DNA of 23,607 nt, from the NCBI GenBank assembly GCA_026713745.1, contig JAPONU010000189.1:1-23607 (forward strand). Direction: 5' to 3'. The translations under genes and the position numbers were made by a program. The DNA comes from a bacterium (GTDB taxonomy: Bacteria; Actinomycetota; Acidimicrobiia; Acidimicrobiales; CATQHL01). Position 1 is the stretch's first letter. The number at the start of each line of letters is the position of its first letter. Below are positions 1-6,853 of this stretch, in pieces. Under the pieces are notes generated by a model. That model ran no database searches. It saw only the letters and a list, made by a program, of their open reading frames with translations, and had not been told where the DNA came from.

Positions 1-1065
1 CTCCGGGCACTGCTGTTTGATCTCGACGGCACCCTCGTTCAGACGCGCAACAGTTCCTGGCAGATCTTCCAGGAGACCAACTCCACTTTCGAGCTCGGGA
101 TCAACTCCGCGGCGGAGTTCTTCACGTTGTTCGACGAGAACATCTTCGATGCTCTCGAGACATTGGCGCGGGAGCGGGGGGTCGCCGATCCGGCGTCGGT
201 GCGCGAGCACTTTCAGCGCAACCTTCGTTCGGACTATCTCCCAGAGGTGGTGCCCGGCATCGGCGCGATCGTGCGCCAGCTGGCCTCGTCGTACACGTTG
301 ATGATCGTGTCCTCGAACACGATGGAGTCCGTGCGGCGGGTGTTGGAGAAGAACGGTCTCGAATCATGTTTTGCGCACGTGTTCTCCGGGGAGGTCGCCC
401 CGAGCAAGGTCCATGCCATCGGTCATGTCCTCGAGGACCCCACGTACGCGTGTGGCCGTCAGTGCGTCCCCTACTACAACGAGACGGCGACTCCGCACAG
501 GCATGCGGCCGGTGAGGTCATGCTGATCACTGACACGGTCGGCGACGTCACCGAGGCGCTGAGAGCCGGGATCCGGGTCTGTGGGGTGGCATGGGGTATG
601 CACAGCGCCGATCGATTGAAGGCGGCGGGAGCGGAGTTCGTGTGCGTCTGGCCGGAGGAGTTGTTGGTGTATCTCCGCGACGGTCGGAGTCCGGACGAGA
701 GCCCCTGCACTGCGGGACGCTCGGAGTCCCGACCGGGCGCAACGCCACGCACCGCTGCCCGCAGCGCGGTGGACGCCGCAGCAGCGCGGCGCCGCGCTCG
801 GAGCGCGAAGCCGATGGCTCACCGAGGGGTGCCTGCCGGGGAGGCGGCGACCGGTGACGAGGCGGAGTCGTCGCCGGCGGCCTGCGGGGCAGCCTACGGC
901 GGGGCACTCTGCGGAGCGTCCTGCAACTGCGGCGAGACGACCGGCGCCAGCGCCTGTTGTAACCCGGGTGCTGCGGAGGATGCGCACCGAACCGGCGGCG
1001 CGAGCAACGACCGGGAAGGTTCCGACGAACTGCTGCGCAGGGTGCTGGCGAGCATCGGCAGCTGA
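1..1065 (+). CDS. HAD-superfamily hydrolase with Cys-rich C-terminal tail (5' end outside window)
   Basis: The reading frame is already open at base 1 and the protein start lies upstream. The first residues contain HAD motif I (FDLDGTL, nucleophile Asp plus the +2 Asp). Motif II is the Ser in IVSSN (about base 305), motif III is the Lys in SKVHAI (about 407), and motif IV is ITDTVGD (about 525-545). The core therefore looks like an intact phosphoglycolate-phosphatase-like phosphohydrolase acting in the cytoplasm; its substrate is unknown. Two oddities are visible. An insertion at about 445-510 carries CxxxC and HRH. After about base 680 comes an Ala/Arg/Gly-rich tail with six Cys codons (883-960), ending in the amphipathic segment DELLRRVLASIGS. 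It precedes the dikinase-like cluster on the same strand but is separated from it by 344 bases, so operon membership is uncertain. The HAD assignment is firm; the tail function is unknown. Confidence 0.85.
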   Translation, partial: LRALLFDLDGTLVQTRNSSWQIFQETNSTFELGINSAAEFFTLFDENIFDALETLARERGVADPASVREHFQRNLRSDYLPEVVPGIGAIVRQLASSYTLMIVSSNTMESVRRVLEKNGLESCFAHVFSGEVAPSKVHAIGHVLEDPTYACGRQCVPYYNETATPHRHAAGEVMLITDTVGDVTEALRAGIRVCGVAWGMHSADRLKAAGAEFVCVWPEELLVYLRDGRSPDESPCTAGRSESRPGATPRTAARSAVDAAAARRRARSAKPMAHRGVPAGEAATGDEAESSPAACGAAYGGALCGASCNCGETTGASACCNPGAAEDAHRTGGASNDREGSDELLRRVLASIGS

Positions 1066-1409
1066 TCCGGGCAGCCGGGAGGCGAGTCAAGCGGCCCGCC
1101 GGCCCGCCGAACCCGCTCCGAGAGCGCTTGGCGGCACCGGTTCGCGATGTCCCGAGCAGAGCATGATCGCCGCGACAGCCGGACCGGGGCGACAAAAGGC
1201 AGTACTCCGCCGGATAGCGCTTTGGGGAGAATTTATCTCTGCGGGACATCCCTGCGCCGGGAGCCGGTGGGCGATGCTGAAGCCGATGGCCACTGAAGCG
1301 CGGTCGGTCCGCGTTCAGAAGACCTGCCCGCGTGGGACTTCGCGATTCGCCAAGCCGCGCGATGGGCATTTCTGACGGTGTTCTGAGAGAACCATGAGGA
1401 GGAATCCGA
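1066..1409. other. Intergenic region, no gene seen
   Basis: This 344-base gap separates the HAD gene from the swivel-domain gene. The open frames crossing it have arbitrary, Arg/Pro/Ala-rich composition and no recognisable domain. An A/T-richer patch lies at about 1226-1240 within otherwise GC-rich DNA and could mark a promoter for the downstream cluster, but I cannot fit a convincing -35/-10 pair. A strong Shine-Dalgarno sequence (AGGAGG, 1397-1402) ends the region and belongs to the next gene. Confidence 0.5.
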
Positions 1410-1829
1410 GTGACTGTGATCGCTGAAGGCATGAACGTCTTCGAAACAAACAAGCAGCCTTCAGGGACTGTGCACTACCTGGCGAGCCCCATGGACGTCA
1501 TTGCCCTGATCGACAGCGGCAAGCTCCGCGATCACATCTTGCTCGTTCGTGGCGGGACCACGACCTTCCTGGCGCCGGCCCTCACGATGGGGGCGATCGG
1601 CGTGATCACCATGTCAGGGGCGCCCGAGTCCCACCTGGGCATCCTCTCCCGCGAATTCCAGACTCCCTGCGTGATGACCACTTACCTCACCGACGGGAGC
1701 GGATCTCGCTATGTGCCCGGCGAGACCGGCGATGAGCACTTCGAGGAGATAGTCGAGGCGCTCGACGGCAAGAACGTCAAGCTCGATTGTTCCGATCACG
1801 ATGTCGGCAAGGTGGTCGTGCTCGACTGA
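1410..1829 (+). CDS. Stand-alone PEP-utilising-enzyme mobile (phosphohistidine swivel) domain protein
   Basis: This 139-residue protein corresponds to the central swivelling domain of PEP synthase or pyruvate phosphate dikinase with no ATP-grasp or barrel attached. The segment SGAPESHLGILSREFQTPCV (residues 69-88) matches the family pattern TSHxAIxxRExxxPxV, which places the phospho-accepting His at residue 75. The end (LDGKNVKLDCSDHDVGKVVVLD) matches the closing strands of the domain. The GTG start at 1410 is chosen because AGGAGG lies 7 bases before it. The gene lies upstream of a dikinase-like protein that has its own His domain, so this protein may be a separate phosphoryl carrier. Known split relatives include phenylphosphate synthase, where ATP-grasp and His-bearing parts sit on different subunits. 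The domain call is good; the carrier role is inference. Confidence 0.8.
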   Translation: MTVIAEGMNVFETNKQPSGTVHYLASPMDVIALIDSGKLRDHILLVRGGTTTFLAPALTMGAIGVITMSGAPESHLGILSREFQTPCVMTTYLTDGSGSRYVPGETGDEHFEEIVEALDGKNVKLDCSDHDVGKVVVLD

Positions 1830-1866
1830 CTTGGACGAGTGACCGGAGTTCGGTGGCTGCCTGGTC

Positions 1867-1891
1867 CGGTGCCCCGGGACACCGGGCACCG
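1867..1891 (+). other. Inverted repeat between swivel-domain gene and 474-residue gene
   Basis: The arms CGGTGCCC (1867-1874) and GGGCACCG (1884-1891) form a perfect 8-bp stem with a 9-base loop. No T-run follows, so it is not a canonical Rho-independent terminator. It could be an mRNA processing or stabilising hairpin within the operon. Confidence 0.4.
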
Positions 1892-1968
1892 CTACGCAGG
1901 TCAACCGCCCAAGAACACCGCACCGCGAACGGACAGGACTGAACCCAAATCACCGAAGGAGCAAAGCG

Positions 1969-3393
1969 ATGACGACCGTCGAGAGGGCAGCCGCCGAGTA
2001 CACCAAGCGGTACGAGCCGGATGATGATGGACTGCGGTTCCAGCCGCTGGAATACGTCGGGAACTTCAAGGGACTCGAGCCGGTTCCTGACGGCATTCTG
2101 GGTGACAAGATCATGCGGTCTCGCGCGAAGTCCGGCGTCCTCGAGAAGGTGAGCCACGAGGACGTCCTGCGTGATCAGTTCACGCTTGACGAACTCAACG
2201 ATCTCAACAACTACCTGGCCTGGAACATCTGGGACGTGCTCGTGATGCGGGCCACCGAAGGTGTCTCGGGCATGATCCCGCGCCAGGAGTACGAGATCCT
2301 TGCGTTCATGAACGAGTTCTACCGGTACCCGGAGTTCATGCGCATGATGACCGACCGGATCGGGGCTCAGGGTGTGATCGACATCGGCGAGGGTGCCCGT
2401 TCGGAGATCGGCACGAAGATCAACTGCGTGCACGACTGGTGCCTCGGCGCGGTGGCCTTCGGCATGGGCCGCTGCGGCCTGCTCGCCGGGGAGTGGATCG
2501 GAGCGGACGAGTACGTCGAGGAGAGCAACATCATCCTCAAGTTCATGCAGCGCGTGCTCTGGGGCAAGCGGCAGGACGGCTACATCCTGAACTCGCAGGA
2601 CCGCTACCGCTGCCAGATCCATGACCAGTCGCTCATCGATCAGCTGATGGGGCAGGTCGAGGACTTCGAGCCGGGGTCCTCGGAGCAGCACACTTTCGAG
2701 CAGTTCAATGCGACGGCGGAGCTGCTGGCGTTCTTCGACCACTACGACTGCCGTCTCGGTCTCGGGGACACGGGGCCGTACCCGCTGCCGGACGGGCGTG
2801 TTCTCATCGTCCGGGATCTCTTCGTGAACGAGGAGGTCTTCCACTGGAGCGACGTCTGCGAGGGTCTGCCGCACTGCTACACGCTGGCGGTCGTCCTGGA
2901 CCCCGAACTGATGGGGCTCCAGGAGATACGGGTCAACGACATCTCCACGAGTTTCACCATCCCGAAGAACTACGTCCCCCACGTCACCGGCGGGGCGGTC
3001 TTCGTGCGGGAGAAGTGGGACACGCCGATGAGTGACGTCTACGCGGTGCCGCTGTCGGAGCTCGAGCCGCACATGGAGAAGCTCCGCGACTCCACGTACC
3101 GCATGTACAAGAAGACGGCGAAGATGTCGAGGCACACGCTCTGCCTCAACGGCATCTACAGCTACTACATCGAGATGATCCTGCCGCACATGCGCAAGGC
3201 CGGCATGTACGAGGAATTCTGCGCCAAGAAGGACTTCTGGGAGATCGACCAGCGGGTCATGAATTACTACTACGAGATCACGAAGCGAAACTTCGTGCAG
3301 GTCGTCGTCCCGCAGAAGATCTTCTCCGGAGAGGGCTACCTCCCGTTCTCGGACGAGGCCGACCTGCGGGCCTCGAAATACCTCTGGGCTTAG
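1969..3393 (+). CDS. Conserved-looking protein of unknown function in the dikinase-like cluster (474 residues)
   Basis: I do not recognise this family. The start is well supported: AAGGAG at 1956-1961 lies 7 bases before the ATG. There is no signal peptide and no membrane segment, so it should be cytoplasmic. The sequence is rich in aromatic residues, Met, His and Cys and looks like a folded enzyme-like protein rather than low complexity. Striking patches include CVHDWCLGAVAFGMGRCG (residues about 151-168), a region with HDQSLIDQLMGQ (about 219-230), RLGLGDTGPYPLPDGR (about 260-275), and VFHWSDVCEGLPHC. No P-loop, Rossmann or zinc-finger consensus is evident. It sits between the stand-alone phosphohistidine domain and the dikinase-like gene, so a natural guess is a substrate-binding or catalytic partner that accepts the phosphoryl group. 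That role is inference from position only. Confidence 0.85.
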   Translation: MTTVERAAAEYTKRYEPDDDGLRFQPLEYVGNFKGLEPVPDGILGDKIMRSRAKSGVLEKVSHEDVLRDQFTLDELNDLNNYLAWNIWDVLVMRATEGVSGMIPRQEYEILAFMNEFYRYPEFMRMMTDRIGAQGVIDIGEGARSEIGTKINCVHDWCLGAVAFGMGRCGLLAGEWIGADEYVEESNIILKFMQRVLWGKRQDGYILNSQDRYRCQIHDQSLIDQLMGQVEDFEPGSSEQHTFEQFNATAELLAFFDHYDCRLGLGDTGPYPLPDGRVLIVRDLFVNEEVFHWSDVCEGLPHCYTLAVVLDPELMGLQEIRVNDISTSFTIPKNYVPHVTGGAVFVREKWDTPMSDVYAVPLSELEPHMEKLRDSTYRMYKKTAKMSRHTLCLNGIYSYYIEMILPHMRKAGMYEEFCAKKDFWEIDQRVMNYYYEITKRNFVQVVVPQKIFSGEGYLPFSDEADLRASKYLWA

Positions 3394-3487
3394 ACGCTCA
3401 CCGGCGCTCGGCGCTCGGCGAGCGCGGCCGGCCGGTCTTCGCGCCGCCTGCGGGCGCCGTCATGACAAGCCCGAGGCGTGTGGCGGC

Positions 3488-4075
3488 ATGACCGGGCTCT
3501 CCGCGGCGGAGTTTGGGCTGCTGAACGCCCTGTGGCTGCGGAAGATGGCGACCCGGGGGATGCTCGAGGAGAACGCCGACGTGCCGAGCGCCGTCGCTGA
3601 ACCGTTCCTCGAGGCGGCTGCCGATCGCGATCTGGTTCGCGCCCTCGGCGACTACATCGTCCTGACCGACGGGGGACGCCGGGCGGTTCTGGACCACTAC
3701 GACGGTGAGTACCGCAGCCTGCGGGAGGCGCCGGAATTCCTGGAGTGGTACGAACGCTTCGAGGGATACAACTCGCGTTTCCTGGGCCTCATGAGTGCCT
3801 GGCAGACCGGGACGGACGAGGCGCAGGAACGCACCTACTCACGCCTGGTACGGGTCGTCGAGCGGCACGTGGACGCGCTGGATCGTGCGGCGGGTTGGAT
3901 CCCCCGGTACCGCCACTACGCGGCGCGATTCAGGCGGAGCCTCGACAATGTGGATTCCGGCCGGACTGACTACGTGAGCAGTCCGGTCGTCGACTCCCTC
4001 CACAACATCTGGTTCGAGTTCCACGAGGACCTTTTGGCAGTGCTCGGACGACCTCGGGAATCTGTGGAGGATTGA
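3488..4075 (+). CDS. Small winged-helix-like protein next to the dikinase-like gene
   Basis: This 195-residue protein lies 22 bases upstream of the dikinase-like gene and is very likely co-transcribed with it. Residues 1-75 look like a winged helix: helices, then a segment ending YIVLTDGGRRAVLDHY, which resembles the wing and last helix of MarR/PadR-type folds. Residues about 80-190 are mainly helical and rich in Arg, Tyr and Trp, ending FHEDLLAVLGRPR. There is no signal peptide or membrane segment. It may be a local regulator or a structural subunit that uses the winged-helix fold for protein contact; the sequence does not decide. Spacing before the ATG shows only a weak GAGG, but no better in-frame start lies upstream. 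Confidence 0.75.
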   Translation: MTGLSAAEFGLLNALWLRKMATRGMLEENADVPSAVAEPFLEAAADRDLVRALGDYIVLTDGGRRAVLDHYDGEYRSLREAPEFLEWYERFEGYNSRFLGLMSAWQTGTDEAQERTYSRLVRVVERHVDALDRAAGWIPRYRHYAARFRRSLDNVDSGRTDYVSSPVVDSLHNIWFEFHEDLLAVLGRPRESVED

Positions 4076-4097
4076 GGCCGGCATCCGGGGAGCGAGT

Positions 4098-6704
4098 GTG
4101 GATTCGTCGAAGCTGGTGTTCTCTTTTCACGAAGCCGATCCATCGGATCCGAACCTCTACGGCGGCAAGGGCGCGGGACTGGCCGAGTTGGTCGGGGCGG
4201 GGTATCCGGTCCCACCCGGCTTCATCATCTCTACAGCAGCCTGTGGGGAGTTCCTGCAGGCCGCAAGCCTGTCCGAGCAACTCCGGAGTCAGATCACCGA
4301 TCACATCGGCGCGCTCGAACGATCCACCTCGTGCAGCTTCCGCGCTCGGACCGAGCAGGGCGAGGACTCAGGCCCACTACTCGTGTCGGTGCGCTCGGGG
4401 GCGCCCGTCTCGATGCCCGGGATGATGGACACGATTCTGAATCTCGGCATCAATCCGGAGCGTGCGGCCGCCGTTGCCGAGGTGTCCGGTTCCGCGCGGT
4501 TCGCGGCCGAGGTAATGATCCGGTTCCACCGGATGTACTCGGAGATCGTCCTGAATGCCGACGGAGACCACATCGCCGATCAGGGGTCCGACTTCCTCAC
4601 AGGGTCGGATCCCGACGAAGCGGATTCGAGCCTGTTCGAGCGTCTCTGGTCGGCGATGTCGGACGCGGAGGTCGACGACGTGGGCACGGCGGTGCCGGTC
4701 GACCCGATGGATCAGGTGCACGGCGCCGTCGCTGCGGTGTTCCGATCATGGAACACCCGGCGTGCGGTGACCTACCGCCGTTTGAACGGCATCCCCGATT
4801 CGCTCGGCACAGCGGTCGTGGTGCAGGCGATGGTGTTCGGGAACCTCGGCTCGCCGTCGGGAAGCGGCGTCGCCTTCACACGCAACCCGACGACGGGGGC
4901 GCCAGGGCTGTACGGGGAATACCTCGAGGGCGGGCAGGGGGAGGAGGTCGTCGCAGGCACCAAGACTCCCGAGCCGCTTGCAGAAGCGGCTCAGCGGCTT
5001 CCGAGCTTGTTCGGGGACTTCGAACGCATGGCACTGGAACTCGAACGGCATCGGAAAGACGTCCTGGATCTGGAGTTCACCGTCGAGCGCGGCCGGCTGT
5101 ACCTGCTTCAGGTGCGCAGCGCCAAGAGAACGCCGAACGCGTCGGTGCGGATCGCGGCAGACCTCATGACCGAGGGCGTTGCGAGCCCGGCGGAGGCGCT
5201 GAGTGCTGTGACGCCGAGTCAGGTCCGTGACGTCGAGCGTCCGCGTTTCGCGCCGGCCGCGGTGGCCGATGCCCGCGCCTCGGGACGGTTGCTGGTGAGG
5301 GGGATCGCCGCTTCGGTGGGGCATACGCACGGGATCGCGGTGCTCGATCCGGACCGCGCCGAGGCGATCGCGGCAGAGGGCGAGAACGTGATTCTGCTGC
5401 GCGAGACGACGAGCCCGTTCGACCTGCACGGCATGATCGCCTCGACGGGAATCGTGACGGCCCGTGGGGGCGCCACCAGTCACGCCGCAGTCGTGGCGCG
5501 GGCACTCGGCCGGCCGGCGGTCGTCGGTTGCTCGGACATCGGCATCGATCCGGGCGCGCAGACCTTCACGATCGGGTCGAGCCGGTTCGCCGAGGGAACC
5601 AGGCTCTCGGTAGACGGTGCCGCCGGTGAGGTATTTGAGGGAATCCTGCCGTTGTCGCAGCCGGCGGCGTCCAACTGTGGGCTGAGCGACGTGTTGAAAG
5701 TGGCGCGTGAGGCGGCCGCCGACTGCCGCATCCTGGGACTGTGCACGACGCCGGAGCAGGTCTCCGAGACGCGCGCCCGCGGCGCGGACGGCGTCGCGAT
5801 CCGGCTGATCGATCTGCTGGTGGCGAGCGGTGCCATCGAGCAGTTGGCCCATGAGTTGACGGCGCAGCGCCACCGCGATCGGGTTGACCTCAGCCCCCTC
5901 GAGGCTGTTTTCTCCGACCTCTTGCTGCCCGTAGTCAGAGCCGCCGGCAGGACCCCGATCGTTGTGCGCGCGATCGACCTGATCGACGGCGATGCGGGTG
6001 AGTTCCTGGATCTGGAGTCGCTGCTCGTTGCCCACCCGGGTGTCGGTCTGCCGGTCGGCTTCGGCGAGTTGATCCGGCTGCAGATCGCAGCCGTCGCACA
6101 GGCCGCCGCGCAGAACCAGGGAATGCCGGTTGCCTACTTTGTTGTACGCCACATCGCGGATCCGCGTGAACTGGCCATGGTGAAGGAGTTGGCCGGCGAG
6201 CAGGTGTCCCGTCAGGGAACGGGCAACGTGGAGGTCGGAGCTCTGGTGTCGACTCCGCTGGGAGTCCACAAGGCGGTGGAACTGGCCCGGACCTCACGGG
6301 TGCTGTGGTTCGATTCGCACCGTCTCATGGTCAGTTCATCGGGATATCCGGCGGCTGTCTTCACGTCGGCCGAGCCACTCGACGAATACCTGCGCGGCAA
6401 CCGGTTGGCCGAAGACCCTCGACTCGGTCGTGATGAGTGGCAACAACGGGTGTTCGCCGCTCTGACGGCCGTTCGCGTCGGCGTGCCGGGGTGCCAGATC
6501 GGTGCACGCATGGCCCGGTCGCATTCGCCCGAACTCCTCAGCGCGTACTACCGCGCCGGTGCCCGCATCTTCATCACGGAGCCAGAGGACTTGCGGGTTG
6601 CAATCCTCGAACTCGGTAAGGCCGCCCTCCAGCAAGCGTCGGCCGGCGAGGTCTTAGCGGCTGCGCCGGCACTTGACTCGACGCTGCCCCTGGTTGGATT
6701 GTGA
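4098..6704 (+). CDS. Pyruvate phosphate dikinase-like protein with degenerate PEP/pyruvate domain
   Basis: At 868 residues it has the length of pyruvate phosphate dikinase (about 870-880). The ATP-grasp half is well conserved: GGKGAGLAEL with Lys24, SVRSGAPVSMPGMMDTILNLG, and LYLLQVRSAKRT near residue 340. The swivel domain has GGATSHAAVVARALGRPAVVG with the phosphohistidine at residue 462. The C-terminal TIM barrel is recognisable but altered. The VGTMIEIP segment is VGALVSTP (metal-binding Glu replaced), FGTNDL is WFDSHRL, and the catalytic-Cys segment GICGEHGG reads IGARMARSH (about residues 800-808), so the Cys is gone. ATP-dependent His phosphorylation is therefore likely retained, whereas pyruvate/PEP chemistry is doubtful and another acceptor is likely. 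GTG start chosen because GGGGAG (4087-4092) lies 5 bases upstream. Family known; altered specificity inferred. Confidence 0.9.
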   Translation: MDSSKLVFSFHEADPSDPNLYGGKGAGLAELVGAGYPVPPGFIISTAACGEFLQAASLSEQLRSQITDHIGALERSTSCSFRARTEQGEDSGPLLVSVRSGAPVSMPGMMDTILNLGINPERAAAVAEVSGSARFAAEVMIRFHRMYSEIVLNADGDHIADQGSDFLTGSDPDEADSSLFERLWSAMSDAEVDDVGTAVPVDPMDQVHGAVAAVFRSWNTRRAVTYRRLNGIPDSLGTAVVVQAMVFGNLGSPSGSGVAFTRNPTTGAPGLYGEYLEGGQGEEVVAGTKTPEPLAEAAQRLPSLFGDFERMALELERHRKDVLDLEFTVERGRLYLLQVRSAKRTPNASVRIAADLMTEGVASPAEALSAVTPSQVRDVERPRFAPAAVADARASGRLLVRGIAASVGHTHGIAVLDPDRAEAIAAEGENVILLRETTSPFDLHGMIASTGIVTARGGATSHAAVVARALGRPAVVGCSDIGIDPGAQTFTIGSSRFAEGTRLSVDGAAGEVFEGILPLSQPAASNCGLSDVLKVAREAAADCRILGLCTTPEQVSETRARGADGVAIRLIDLLVASGAIEQLAHELTAQRHRDRVDLSPLEAVFSDLLLPVVRAAGRTPIVVRAIDLIDGDAGEFLDLESLLVAHPGVGLPVGFGELIRLQIAAVAQAAAQNQGMPVAYFVVRHIADPRELAMVKELAGEQVSRQGTGNVEVGALVSTPLGVHKAVELARTSRVLWFDSHRLMVSSSGYPAAVFTSAEPLDEYLRGNRLAEDPRLGRDEWQQRVFAALTAVRVGVPGCQIGARMARSHSPELLSAYYRAGARIFITEPEDLRVAILELGKAALQQASAGEVLAAAPALDSTLPLVGL

Positions 6705-6853
6705 CCAGGAAACATCGTGACGCTGCTGACTACTCTCTTGGCCCGTAACGGCTTGCCGGAGCCGGTCCGGTGCAGTCAATGGCTTGGTCTAGTTGGAGTT
6801 TTGGTGCAGATTCTCTTCGTTGCTAGGAGATATGAAACCCCGGCAGGAGCACT

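Noticed and set aside
1777..3189. 470-codon open frame on the minus strand opposite the 474-residue gene
   Set aside because: Composition is Val/Arg/His/Leu-rich as in GC-driven antisense shadows, and the plus-strand gene has a strong ribosome-binding site and protein-like composition.
4746..6269. 507-codon minus-strand frame within the dikinase-like gene
   Set aside because: It has no domain and lies fully opposite a clearly coding gene; the amino-acid makeup is that of a shadow frame.
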